A DNA stretch of 64,000 nt, taken from NCBI RefSeq assembly GCF_025149915.1, contig NZ_CP102278.1, positions 1,782,001-1,846,000 on the forward strand. The letters run 5' to 3'. A program made the translations under genes and the position numbers. Below are positions 1 to 8,465 of the stretch, piece by piece (the first letter of the stretch is position 1; every line of letters begins with the position of its first letter). The notes under the pieces are model-generated. The model made no database searches, was not told the DNA's origin, and saw nothing but the letters and a program-made list of their open reading frames with translations. The DNA is from Coprococcus eutactus (GTDB taxonomy: Bacteria; Bacillota; Clostridia; Lachnospirales; Lachnospiraceae).

Positions 1-1091
1 GCAACACCTACGGGTATCGCCGTTAAGTTCTCAGGCTTCAATCTGATATCACGGCTTTGCCTTACCGTCACATTTTTATTGTGCGTCGTAGGCGATAAAA
101 ATGACCTGCTGTTCCCTGTGCTGATATCACTGTAGAGTCGGTCATACTCACCGAAGTAGTATTCAGAGATTGCCCTTGCGCTGCCATATGCCGCATGGTT
201 AAATGCCACAACCGAACATACACGGTTTGTCAGCCTCATGTTGTCCGCGTATTGCGTAATGTCTGCTCCGCTCAATATGAGTCGGACATTTCGGAAGTTG
301 TCCCTGATAATCGGTGCATCTACATACACATCATCCAAAACCAGTGTGAAGTTCTGACCTTCCTCTGCTTTTTCCTGAACGATGGCCAGACATTGCTTTG
401 TGATGGCCGACTGACTTCCATAGACAGCCTTGACAACTACCCGTCCATTTTGCAGTCCCGAATCAACAGAAGTTCCATTGGCATTCCCATGGCTGCGTGT
501 CAATCGTTCTATCCTACACATGCCACGGACGGAGCTGGCCGCCATATGCCTGTCATATCTGCTGAGAAGATCCATCGCACGCTCTCTCTGTCCCCGGACG
601 GAAAGCAATTCCTCCTGCCAGCCAATACCCAGCCAATCGATCTGACTTAAACTTGCAAGCGTAAGTGGTTTTCCAAGCACTTCACAAACCTCAAGCGCAA
701 ACGAAAAGAAGAAGGAAAGGTCATCATCTTTTTCGTTTTCAGTCAGAAGAGATATCATCTGTGCCTTTGTCATTCCCTCATAAATGTTATCGTGCCAGTT
801 TTCAGCGTTAATGCCATAATGCCGCAGTCTCTCAACTGTCATGTACGGATTTCCATTATGCAACATTACCGTGCACCCCGGGAAAGCACGGACGATGCCT
901 GTAAGGAACACGCTTCGTTCCTCATCCGTGCCGCCGGAAACCAAAATAGAATCACGGCTCACTCCATTCAAAAACTCACGCATAGGTATTCTGTTCCTTA
1001 CAGGAAACGTCTGCCTCTTATTTAAGCCTGAAACATGTTTCGACAAATACATCTCATTACTAGCAAATAACGTTGATAACAGGTTTGCCAT
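1..1091 (-). CDS. Degenerate ATPase-like partner of VirD4-type protein, C-terminus outside window
   Basis: An open frame runs from ATG at 1091 (start MANLLSTLFASNEMY, preceded by GAGGTGG) to the window edge without a stop, at least 363 residues. I do not recognise a named family. Near residue 50 the segment DSILVSGGTDEERSVF sits where a P-loop would be, but the GxxxxGKS pattern is absent. Further on, FTLVLDDVYVDAP resembles a Walker B strand with paired acids. It starts 12 bases after the VirD4-like gene in the same leftward operon, so it may be a catalytically dead paralogue or partner of that ATPase. The open frame and operon position are seen directly; the role is inferred. Confidence 0.7.
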   Translation of the reverse strand, partial: MANLLSTLFASNEMYLSKHVSGLNKRQTFPVRNRIPMREFLNGVSRDSILVSGGTDEERSVFLTGIVRAFPGCTVMLHNGNPYMTVERLRHYGINAENWHDNIYEGMTKAQMISLLTENEKDDDLSFFFSFALEVCEVLGKPLTLASLSQIDWLGIGWQEELLSVRGQRERAMDLLSRYDRHMAASSVRGMCRIERLTRSHGNANGTSVDSGLQNGRVVVKAVYGSQSAITKQCLAIVQEKAEEGQNFTLVLDDVYVDAPIIRDNFRNVRLILSGADITQYADNMRLTNRVCSVVAFNHAAYGSARAISEYYFGEYDRLYSDISTGNSRSFLSPTTHNKNVTVRQSRDIRLKPENLTAIPVGV

Positions 1092-1103
1092 TTCAACCAC
1101 CTC

Positions 1104-2417
1104 TCAATCAATCTGAAGCAGATATGTTATACCGTCTGCATTTTTCACATAACATTGACCTAAGCCAAGCCGATTGAAGTCTGCATCCTCTATAATGTAA
1201 CCTTCTCTGCGCTCGCTCATGCATCCACCCGGCGAAAGAACCATATATTCTCTTGTTGTCTTTCCAAAATCTTCCTTAATGTAATTTCTCGTGGTCGGAT
1301 CGTTTGCTCTGAAATACAGCTTATTACACATACCGGCAAGCATTGCAATCGCATCGTGTTCCCCGTATATTGATTTGAGCTGCTCAATACTTTGAAGTCC
1401 GACGATGACCATCAATCCTTTGGCACGCCCGAGATTCACAGCCTGTGCGATATCTGTCTTCCCCATCGTCACGAGCTCATCACATATCAGTATGGTTTTT
1501 CCGGCATTGTTGTTCTGGGAAAGTACTTCCTTCAGCATAAGATTTACCAGAGAACCATAAATCGGAACCTGGGATGCCTTATACGCCATATCATAGTTAA
1601 TAAACAGCGCCTTCTTATCCTTCGCTCTTACAAACTCCCGAATCGAGAAATCCCCGTCGTCGGCAAAAACATCAATCAAGGTCTGCAAAGCGGTCGTGAC
1701 CAGTTCTCCAAAGACACCTAACGCCTGGAGATTGTCGCCGTTTCCTCTGTTGCCAAGAATCATGTTTAATACCCCCGATTCTCCACAATCCTCGATCAAA
1801 CGCATATAAGAATGTTCATCAAACTGCAGGAAGAAATCTCTTAATGCCCTGTTTGACCACTGTTTTCTCGCATGTAGGTTGTTCAAGCCCCGCTTGATAT
1901 ATGAAATGATTACGCAAAACATGAGTTCTCTCGCTCCTTGCACAAAGAACTGCTCCTTAGAGTCCTTCTTATCTGCAAAGAGATGAGCTACAAATTCGCG
2001 TGTATTGAGCTCAATCATATTCTTGTCATAGCCATCACTGAGGATATCCCGGAATATGCTCCACCTCACACTTCTATTTGAGTTCACTCCCTGTTCTATG
2101 ACCAAATCACCGGGTTTCATCAAACTGTTGAAATCATTCTTTGCCTGGATGATGATCATGGAATAGTCTTCTATCATGTTGTACCGCAGATCCTTGATCA
2201 TCTTGGAAAGGCAATAGCTCTTTCCGGAACCTGTTGCGCCTATCAGAGCTGTACCTTTCACCAGATGATCGGCGGTAAACTCCATATTCGCGAATCCGGT
2301 AGGTCCTGTATCAGCAATTCCAATCCCCGAAATCTTAATAAGCGGATCGTCGTATGTAGGCGACTCTTGCAGACCACTTGTACCTAAAATTCTCCTCACA
2401 CTTTGTCCATACATCAT
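1104..2417 (-). CDS. VirD4/TraG-like coupling ATPase
   Basis: Soluble P-loop ATPase of about 437 residues resembling the cytosolic domain of conjugative coupling proteins (VirD4/TraG/TraD). Walker A is GATGSGKS at about residues 60-67. Walker B is TILICDEL. The C-terminal stretch LGRAKGLMVIVGLQSIEQL followed by FRANDPTTRNYI is the glutamine-sensor region of this family. No N-terminal membrane helices are present, unlike classic VirD4. I chose ATG 2417, two bases after the HNH stop, because GGAGGTG lies just upstream; an in-frame ATG at 2429 would overlap that site. No other secretion-channel genes are visible. It could couple DNA or a toxin substrate to a channel encoded elsewhere, or act in an atypical nuclease system. 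Confidence 0.8.
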   Translation of the reverse strand: MMYGQSVRRILGTSGLQESPTYDDPLIKISGIGIADTGPTGFANMEFTADHLVKGTALIGATGSGKSYCLSKMIKDLRYNMIEDYSMIIIQAKNDFNSLMKPGDLVIEQGVNSNRSVRWSIFRDILSDGYDKNMIELNTREFVAHLFADKKDSKEQFFVQGARELMFCVIISYIKRGLNNLHARKQWSNRALRDFFLQFDEHSYMRLIEDCGESGVLNMILGNRGNGDNLQALGVFGELVTTALQTLIDVFADDGDFSIREFVRAKDKKALFINYDMAYKASQVPIYGSLVNLMLKEVLSQNNNAGKTILICDELVTMGKTDIAQAVNLGRAKGLMVIVGLQSIEQLKSIYGEHDAIAMLAGMCNKLYFRANDPTTRNYIKEDFGKTTREYMVLSPGGCMSERREGYIIEDADFNRLGLGQCYVKNADGITYLLQID

Positions 2418-2419
2418 TA

Positions 2420-2962
2420 TCACCTCCACATTGCATATCCATTACTCATATTCTTGCCGACATTACTTTCATGTGAATATTCAGCATTTGAAGCTAACTT
2501 GGAATATTCACGATTCTGCTCATTCCCATTCGGCTGGCTGTAGCTGTTTTCTGCTCCCTTATAGCATGGATTTGACAACTCGTGCGCCTCCGGAGCATGA
2601 GGTGGGTTGTTCCCAAATGAGTGCATCTCATGTGTTTCTGGATCATAGTAGCCGTTGGTAACCGAGTGATAACCGTTCTGCTCATTGACATTTCCCATGT
2701 TATGCGCCGCTAAATGATCCTCATGTGTCAGAAATTGGATATTATCGGCTGACGAAGCATATTCAGGATATTGTGAGACCGATTTCATATGCTGCCCCTC
2801 GTAGCCGGATACCCGTCCTTTTTCCATAAGTTCTCTCTGCTGTTCACTATTCCAGTTCACGGTACCCTTTCCCTGACAAACAAGCGTCTTTTCTCTACTC
2901 CATGCATCTCTCACAGCTTTCTGACGATCTCTGATCAACTGAAGCTTTTCTTCTCTTGTCAT
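2420..2962 (-). CDS. HNH/EndoVII-like nuclease domain protein, probable toxin module
   Basis: 180 residues. The core at 53-90 (GYEGQHMKSVSQYPEYA, then DNIQFLTHEDHLAAH) matches the GHH-type HNH/EndoVII nuclease signature common at the C-termini of polymorphic toxins: H58, N74, H83 and H87 are the likely metal and catalytic ligands. The usual GHH reads GQH here, so one signature His is replaced. The C-terminal 90 residues are low-complexity, rich in N, H, S, E and Y. There is no secretion leader or delivery domain. RBS AGGGGGTG precedes the start. It follows a SUKH immunity-type gene by 11 bases and abuts the ATPase gene, suggesting a toxin-immunity cassette tied to a coupling ATPase. Confidence 0.65.
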   Translation of the reverse strand: MTREEKLQLIRDRQKAVRDAWSREKTLVCQGKGTVNWNSEQQRELMEKGRVSGYEGQHMKSVSQYPEYASSADNIQFLTHEDHLAAHNMGNVNEQNGYHSVTNGYYDPETHEMHSFGNNPPHAPEAHELSNPCYKGAENSYSQPNGNEQNREYSKLASNAEYSHESNVGKNMSNGYAMWR

Positions 2963-2973
2963 AGGAACACCCC

Positions 2974-3372
2974 CTAATCAAGAGCCGAAAGTTCATCGGC
3001 AAGAAAATCCACCAATGAATCCCACTCAAGCTGAACTGTGTAGCCATTTTCATGATCAAGCAAAGCAATCTTGCCATCTGCTGTAACAACAATCGGATCT
3101 CCGAATGACATAGCTCCAATTTCCAGCCACCGTGAAGATGCCGCGCTTCCATCCGTATAGCGCAGTACCTTCCTCACAGGATAAACCTCTGTTCCCGGCA
3201 CACCAATCTCGACACCGTCTGTAACTCTGTAGAAATCAAGAACCTGCGAAGGAACAAACGGATAGTTTTTCTTCATTTCCGATATAGCCTTGGCATCTGC
3301 TGGCGGATGAATATCTATTCTATAGCTACTGTGCTCCTCCATCTGCATTAACAAATCTTCTACTGTCTTCAT
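2974..3372 (-). CDS. SMI1/KNR4 (SUKH) family protein, probable immunity protein
   Basis: 132 residues from ATG 3372, which has AAAGGAG eight bases upstream; an upstream ATG at 3414 in the same frame lacks such a site. The sequence contains the SUKH hallmark ISEMKKNYPFVPSQVLDFY followed by TDGVEI, a mid-domain strand FGDPIVVTADGKIALLDHENG, and a terminal SLVDFLADEL helix. SUKH proteins commonly neutralise nuclease toxins of contact-dependent and polymorphic toxin systems. Here it lies directly before the HNH gene in one transcript, immunity first. The assignment to immunity is inferred from family and neighbour. Confidence 0.75.
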   Translation of the reverse strand: MKTVEDLLMQMEEHSSYRIDIHPPADAKAISEMKKNYPFVPSQVLDFYRVTDGVEIGVPGTEVYPVRKVLRYTDGSAASSRWLEIGAMSFGDPIVVTADGKIALLDHENGYTVQLEWDSLVDFLADELSALD

Positions 3373-3472
3373 GTGCATCACTCCTTTGAAATTTTTGCTC
3401 TGCCTCTTTTTCATAGCCTACATAAGGTAAATCCGTGTAAACCTGAAAATTATCGCACAGCTGTAATTTTTT

Positions 3473-3559
3473 TTAGAGAGGCAGATCCATAAGATTTTGT
3501 ATCTCACTTGCAGTATATGTTTCTGCCTCCCTTAATCTCTTGGCTATAGCAGCTTTCAT
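3473..3559 (-). CDS. 28-residue ORF coupled to sigma-like gene
   Basis: MKAAIAKRLREAETYTASEI and eight more residues, then TAA. Its ATG overlaps the TGA of the upstream gene in an ATGA junction, typical of translational coupling, but there is no clear RBS of its own. It may be a real microprotein, a truncated C-terminal neighbour, or chance. I do not recognise it. Confidence 0.3.
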   Translation of the reverse strand: MKAAIAKRLREAETYTASEIQNLMDLPL

Positions 3560-4419
3560 CTTGAAGGCTCATTTGATTCTCCGTTTTCGCTGAAAATCAT
3601 GCAGGCCTTCTCACTTATTCTATTAGTTGCTTGTGTAATCTGTTTAACAGACAACGTGAATCTGCATTTTCCTTTTGAGCAACCGTCATTGTCTATCGCA
3701 TCCAACTTTTTGATAAGTGGCAAAAAAACTTGCATCGGAATATTTGCGTGCATCGCTGCCTTCAGATCAATCACCATGTATTCAAATATCTCATCCAGCC
3801 TTTTCCCATTCAGATATTTCCTAGTCTCACTCGGCTTTCCGCTATATCCGTTCCCCATCCACTGCGGAATAATCAACTTTGAATATGTGTAACTGATAAG
3901 CCTCTCAGGAGAGCTGTTGAGCGAATATAATTCCTTTAACTTATTCTGAAATTCAATGCTAATTTCTCTATCCATATAGATTGCTTCAGGATTTTCTTCT
4001 ATGTTCGATTCACGAACAGACTTGATAAGTTCATGCGACAGCTCGCCTTCCTCATATAGTTGTTCTAAAGATACATGCCAATCTATATTCTTCACTGTCC
4101 ATGATACAGATTCCCCTCTTACAATAGTGTTAAGCCAGGCTTGTCTATTCGCTTCAATCAAACTTTTCGGATTCAATATAAATGACGATAGCTGCCTGAT
4201 TACTGCGCTCACAACATTCTGAAAAACATCTTCCCAGTTTGAATAGCCAACACGATTTATGATCTTATATTTCGTATCGCGTTGAAGTACAAAGTAAAGT
4301 TCGGCATAAGTCCAATCCTTGAGTTTCTCATCCTGCAAGCCATTTTTTAACCTTTCAAAAAACTCTTGTGATGCAAAACGCATACCTACCACATCTTCAA
4401 GTTTCTTCGTCTCATCCAT
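3556..4419 (-). CDS. Sigma-factor-like protein
   Basis: 287 residues from ATG 4419 (AGGAGAAAAAGGT upstream). The segment YSNWEDVFQNVVSAVIRQL followed by RQAWLNTIV resembles region 2 of sigma-70/ECF factors (the DEDVVQEVF...WL pattern), and the C-terminal half is helical with basic patches (KPSETRKYLNGKRL). A region 4 helix-turn-helix is not obvious. It heads the leftward operon of SUKH, HNH and ATPase genes, so it may control it. It could equally be an unrelated helical DNA-binding protein; the sigma assignment is tentative. Confidence 0.45.
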   Translation of the reverse strand: MDETKKLEDVVGMRFASQEFFERLKNGLQDEKLKDWTYAELYFVLQRDTKYKIINRVGYSNWEDVFQNVVSAVIRQLSSFILNPKSLIEANRQAWLNTIVRGESVSWTVKNIDWHVSLEQLYEEGELSHELIKSVRESNIEENPEAIYMDREISIEFQNKLKELYSLNSSPERLISYTYSKLIIPQWMGNGYSGKPSETRKYLNGKRLDEIFEYMVIDLKAAMHANIPMQVFLPLIKKLDAIDNDGCSKGKCRFTLSVKQITQATNRISEKACMIFSENGESNEPSR

Positions 4420-4494
4420 ACCTTTTTCTCCTATCAAATTTTGCCATTATTGGTTTGATGTCATCTTTGTTCTATAGATAGTTAATCACATCAT

Positions 4495-4625
4495 TTGAGA
4501 GAAAAAGCAGGGGGGAAAATCCGCAACGCAAACCGCGCAGCGATTCGGAGAAGTAAATGTTTGCTTTCGCAAACCCAAATTGCGCGCCAAGACTCGCAGG
4601 AGCGAGTCTTGAAATATTTTCCCTA
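4495..4625. repeat. GC-rich cluster of small hairpins
   Basis: In an AT-rich surrounding lies a GC-rich patch with several stem-loops: TTTGC-TTTC-GCAAA near 4560-4573 and a perfect 10-bp stem CAAGACTCGC-AGGA-GCGAGTCTTG at 4588-4611. The overlapping 65-residue frame on the minus strand reads through these stems and looks non-coding. Such clusters can be transfer origins or recombination sites of mobilizable elements; here no relaxase is adjacent, so function is unproven. Confidence 0.4.
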
Positions 4626-4704
4626 TCGGATTTAACTTTTGCTATGGTGATATAACTTAGGCATAGCAATCAGACAGCTAATATTTCTAAAGGAGGATTT
4701 TGAT

Positions 4705-4773
4705 ATGCATTGGTCAGATTTGATAGCAGAGGAAATAATTAAAAGGAAGTTATCGATTTGCTTGGCAGAATAG
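4705..4773 (+). pseudogene. N-terminal remnant of class I lysyl-tRNA synthetase
   Basis: After a strong AAAGGAGG site the frame begins MHWSDLIAEEIIKR and stops after 22 codons. MHWADxIAEKII is the typical amino terminus of archaeal-type class I LysRS (LysK), so this appears to be the broken start of such a gene. A second LysK-like fragment lies at 5371-5492. The segment between holds two unrelated small ORFs. Identification rests on a short motif. Confidence 0.45.
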
Positions 4774-4856
4774 TGCCGTGCTTATCTGATGTAAAGGCAA
4801 TTTGCTGATGGATTATTTATTTAAAGCAGTTAGATCACAGAAGGAGGAAAAAAATT

Positions 4857-5204
4857 ATGGAGAAAATCAAAGTGATTATTAAATATGACCTTTTTAAGGC
4901 AATCGGATTAACGGTCGAGAAGTGTTCGGCTTATACAGAGGATTCAGATAGTTACGTAAGAATAAATGGCGAAATAGTTTGTAATGAAAAATGGGATGAG
5001 GATTATTGCTTGAAGGTAAAAGCAAATCTTTGCAATGAAGACGACGATGTTGTTCATATCGACTATGATTACGATGTGAAAAGATTTATTAAACTCGGGT
5101 ATGAAACTTTTTCAATTAGCTGTTATAAAGGCAATGTCAAAAGCATCAAATGTGTTGAGATATATCCAAAACTTATTATGACATCAGAAAGAGAGGATGA
5201 TTAA
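4857..5204 (+). CDS. Hypothetical acidic protein, 115 aa
   Basis: Starts with a strong AGAAGGAGG site. The product (MEKIKVIIKYDLFKAIGLTV...) is acidic, with DEDYC and NEDDDVVHIDYDYD clusters, predicted mixed alpha/beta, no membrane segment or signal. I do not recognise a family. It is followed one base later by a 51-codon ORF, forming a small two-gene unit inside the LysRS remnant region. Possibly a phage or mobile-element accessory gene. Confidence 0.6.
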   Translation: MEKIKVIIKYDLFKAIGLTVEKCSAYTEDSDSYVRINGEIVCNEKWDEDYCLKVKANLCNEDDDVVHIDYDYDVKRFIKLGYETFSISCYKGNVKSIKCVEIYPKLIMTSEREDD

Positions 5205-5205
5205 G

Positions 5206-5361
5206 ATGGATGAACTTGAGATTACGAAGGATTTAATTCGTGTACTGGCATTTTATGGAATTCTTAAAGATTGGGATATGTATGAACTGCTTGATGAATA
5301 TGAGCATTTGGGAATTCCGATAGTTTTGGTCAATGAGACTCTTCGTGAGGGTGTCGAGTAA
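5206..5361 (+). CDS. Small hypothetical protein, 51 aa
   Basis: Begins MDELEITKDLIRVLAFYGIL and ends with NETLREGVE. It is acidic and helical. It starts one base after the stop of the 115-aa gene and is probably translated with it. An AGGAGG site directly after its stop serves the broken frame at 5371. No family recognised. Confidence 0.5.
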   Translation: MDELEITKDLIRVLAFYGILKDWDMYELLDEYEHLGIPIVLVNETLREGVE

Positions 5362-5370
5362 GGAGGTTTT

Positions 5371-5492
5371 ATGGAAGATCGACTGGCCTATGAGATGATT
5401 ATATGAAGGTGTAGACTTTGAACCCGGAGGAAAAGATCATGCAGCTCCCGGAGGCTCATATGACACCAGCCGAGTTATTGCAAAGGAGATTT
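5371..5492 (+). pseudogene. Internal remnant of class I lysyl-tRNA synthetase
   Basis: ATG 5371 (AGGAGG upstream) opens MEDRLAYEMII then stops. In the +1 frame from 5402 the sequence reads YEGVDFEPGGKDHAAPGG then SYDTSRVIAKEI. The GGKDHxxPGGSYD block is characteristic of class I LysRS around its mid-protein. A frameshift and missing flanks show it is decayed. Together with the MHWSDLIAEE start at 4705 it points to a lost lysK. Confidence 0.5.
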
Positions 5493-5554
5493 CAAGCTGT
5501 TTTTTTATTAATCAGCAGACACTAATTACTTTGATAGCAGAGGAAAATATAAAA

Positions 5555-5593
5555 AATCCCGATGCAGTTGATAATCTCAACCACATCGGGATT
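5555..5593. terminator. Stem-loop, terminator-like
   Basis: AATCCCGATG at 5555-5564 pairs with CATCGGGATT at 5584-5593 around a 19-base loop. It is flanked by an A-run on the left and a T-rich tract (TCTTCAATTCTT) on the right, so it could end transcripts on either strand. It lies just left of the IS256 insertion. Confidence 0.5.
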
Positions 5594-5611
5594 CTTCAAT
5601 TCTTATGTTTC

Positions 5612-7092
5612 GGGAGCATCCCAAAGTTTGTGTAAACCTCCAAACTGATGTAAGATAAAATTACTCAGTTTGGAGGTTATTTTTATGGCAAGAAGAAAAG
5701 ACAGCCCACAAAAAGCAGCAATGAGAGAAATGATGCGTGATTATCTGAAGAATAATGATATCAGCATCAAAGACGGCACCGATGTAAACAGTATCATGCG
5801 TGACATGATGTCTGTCATTTTGGAAGGTGCTTTGGATGAAGAACTGGATGAAGAATTAGGATATTCCAAGTACGACTATCGAAACAAAGAAACAGACAAT
5901 AGTAGAAATGGACATTCCAGCAAAACCATGCACACCAGTTATGGAGATATGGATGTGGCAATCCCAAGGGATCGTAATGGTGATTATGAACCACAGCTGA
6001 TTAAAAAATATCAGAATACCGTAACTCAGGACATGGAAGAAAAAATACTTTCCATGTATGCCAAGGGAATGACAACTGGAGACATTGAATCCCACATGCG
6101 TGAATTATACGATATTGATATTTCTGACAGCACAATCAGCCGGATCACAGACAAAATCCTGCCGATTGTAAAAGAATGGCAGGAACGCCCTTTGGAAGAA
6201 GTGTATGCTGTAGTATTTATGGATGCAATCCACTATCACGTCCGCAGTGAAGGACGTATTGTAAAACGTGCGGTTTACATTGCCCTTGGTATCGATATGA
6301 ATGGGAAAAAAGATGTTCTTGGAATGTATGTTGGAGAAAACGAAAGTGCGAAGTTCTGGCTTTCTATCATGAATGGATTAAAAAACAGAGGCGTTGAGGA
6401 TATCCTGATTGCATGCGTTGATGGTTTAAATGGATTTCCACAGGCAATCGAGGCTGTTTATCCAAAAACAGAGATTCAGCAGTGTATCATCCATCAGATC
6501 CGTAATTCAACGAAGTTTGTTTCTTACAAAGATATCAAAAAACTGATGGCTGATCTGAAGCTTGTATATGCGGCTCCAACGGAAGAAACCGCTTTAAATG
6601 AACTGGAACTGTTCAAGGATAAATGGGATTCCAAGTACCCGAAAATCTATAAATCCTGGCATGATAACTGGGCAACACTGTCCACTTATTTCAAATATCC
6701 AGAGGCAGTAAGACGGCTGATTTATACCACAAATGCCATTGAAGGATTCAACCGCCAGCTCCGGAAAGTGACCAAAAGCAAAACGGTTTTTCCGTCGGAT
6801 GACAGCCTTTTGAAAATGCTGTATCTGGCAACCATGGATATCACGAAAAAATGGACCGGACACAGGCAGGACTGGGGACAGATCCATTCCCAGCTTGAAA
6901 TTTATTTTGAAGAACGTCTGGCGGGACGGAACCTGTAAAGCAGTCAATTTTAGGCAGGTTTTATTGACATGCCTAAAAACTACTGTATAATGCAGATATG
7001 GGCAGAATCCGGAAAATCGGCTCTGCCCATTTGTAACTATTCACAAATCTTATATCAGTTTTTAACGTTTACACAAAACTTGAAACGGTCTC
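5612..7092 (+). mobile_element. IS256-family insertion sequence, copy 1 (1481 bp)
   Basis: The element begins GGGAGCATCCC and ends AACGGTCTC. The 8-bp direct repeat TATGTTTC occurs at 5604-5611 and 7093-7100, matching the 8-bp target duplication of IS256-type elements. Imperfect terminal inverted repeats share GTTTGTGTAAAC (left) and its counterpart TTTTGTGTAAAC read from the right end. It holds one transposase gene. A second copy lies at 50871-52351 with no difference that I can see. Confidence 0.95.
5685..6938 (+). CDS. IS256-family (mutator-type) transposase
   Basis: 417 residues starting MARRKDSPQKAAMREMM; GGAGGT lies nine bases before ATG 5685, so the further-upstream in-frame start at 5670 is less likely. 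DDE-type catalytic residues are recognisable: D in VVFMDAIHYHVR, D in ILIACVDGLNGFPQAI followed by the family motif QQCIIHQIRNS, and E in TTNAIEGFNRQLR. It drives cut-and-paste or copy-out movement of the IS. Full length and apparently intact, so likely active. Confidence 0.97.
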   Translation: MARRKDSPQKAAMREMMRDYLKNNDISIKDGTDVNSIMRDMMSVILEGALDEELDEELGYSKYDYRNKETDNSRNGHSSKTMHTSYGDMDVAIPRDRNGDYEPQLIKKYQNTVTQDMEEKILSMYAKGMTTGDIESHMRELYDIDISDSTISRITDKILPIVKEWQERPLEEVYAVVFMDAIHYHVRSEGRIVKRAVYIALGIDMNGKKDVLGMYVGENESAKFWLSIMNGLKNRGVEDILIACVDGLNGFPQAIEAVYPKTEIQQCIIHQIRNSTKFVSYKDIKKLMADLKLVYAAPTEETALNELELFKDKWDSKYPKIYKSWHDNWATLSTYFKYPEAVRRLIYTTNAIEGFNRQLRKVTKSKTVFPSDDSLLKMLYLATMDITKKWTGHRQDWGQIHSQLEIYFEERLAGRNL

Positions 7093-7171
7093 TATGTTTC
7101 TGAATTCTTGAATGACCTTTTCAAACAGTACCACATCATAACAAATGCTATCAAGAATACCTATGCATAAC

Positions 7172-8420
7172 TCACTTTATCTTCCGTTCTAAAAACATGA
7201 TCAATCTTTGTGCTTCAGTCAAATATGCATTAACTTGCTCATCTGTTGTGGATTGCAATAATTTCTTCCATATATAACATGCTTCTTTTACATATTCCAG
7301 CGCTGTTGCATAATCACTCTGTTCCATTGAAATGATGCTCGCATTATAAAGGGTCATTGCATATGAGTTTGGAGAATAATCTTGACCGTTTGCCTGTAAA
7401 CTTTCATATATTTCCAAAGCTTTCCGTGAATAAAGTGCTTTTTTTTCAGAGTTCCTCTCATATGCACACATATCCGAATAAATATCGGCATATAATGACT
7501 CTTTATCATCGTCATTATCTGCGATTTGGGTTGCTTTCTGAAGCATCTGATACGCCAAATCTTTACGGCCAACATTACCGAATAACATGTTGAGAACATA
7601 GTAGTACTTCGCCATCGCATATGTATTCTTGAAGAACTCATGTTCCGGCATACATGTCATTTTCTCAATCAATTCAACAACCTGCTGTAATGATGAAGTA
7701 TCATATTCTTTACTTCTCATGTATCTGTTTAATGTTGTTTCAATCTGATTTTTATATTTGCGATACTCTTGTTCGGAGTCCTCGTCACGTTTCGGCTTTG
7801 GCAAACCATTTTTCCTGAATACCATTATTCTTTGCACGATGCCTGATTCAGAGACTGCAATTTCCGGATGTTCATTCACCAATCTCTCGACCATACATAA
7901 ATATCTGTCTGCATCCACGTGGCTTTCCATTCTTGAAAGCGCTATTGTCTCCGAGTTTCAAGTTGTCCTCCGGATTCCAAACTGAAAAGTCTTTTCTCAC
8001 CAACGCTTCTATCAGGGGCTGAATCTTATCCCTGTCGTGGTTGGCGTAAGAAACAAACACCTCAATATCAGCACATATTTTTCTCACCTTATCCAAAATC
8101 GAATCTATATCGGCAGTCATATCTATCTTCCAAACTTTATCTTTCCCAGAATTAATGATATAAGCTTGCTCGTCTCTAACATATGGTGACTTAGCTGCTT
8201 CTGGACTTTCACAAAATACAAACCACTCTCTTGCATCGATTTCTCTTTTAATCAAAGAATCCAACTCGTGTCTTCCTTCTTCGGTTGCTGTCGATAGACA
8301 CTTTAGGTGAAAAGCAAGCGGATTGTGACCCAGACGCTCAAATTCATTACGAACAATCCGAACTTTCTCTATATCGTGGCTCGAATCAGAAAGAAAAATC
8401 CAACAACCACCTTTATGCAT
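7172..8420 (-). pseudogene. Broken TIR-TIR-TPR protein gene (frameshift)
   Basis: The first frame (8420 to 7872) encodes a TIR-like domain (CWIFLSDSSHDIEKVRIV ... SPYVRDEQAYI) and then the start of a second one (IEVFVSYANHDRDKIQPLIE ... EDNLKLGDN). After about residue 165 the reading continues in another frame (ATG 7930 to 7172), which encodes a helical TPR-like region (TTLNRYMRSKEYD..., ALEYVKEACYIWKKLL). The rest of the second TIR is missing, so an internal deletion with frame loss is the simplest reading. Two separate proteins are possible but the 59-base overlap argues against it. It is last in the leftward operon, beside the IS insertion. Confidence 0.7.
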
Positions 8421-8465
8421 AATTTTATTCTCACTCTCCTTAGTCCTTAATTACAAAAACGACAT

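Noticed and set aside
195..1116. Plus-strand frames over the first kilobase
   Set aside because: They are shadows of the 363-codon minus-strand gene, which has a good RBS and continues past the window edge.
4472..4669. 65-residue minus-strand frame
   Set aside because: It reads through several GC-rich hairpins, has no RBS, and the peptide looks like translated structure.
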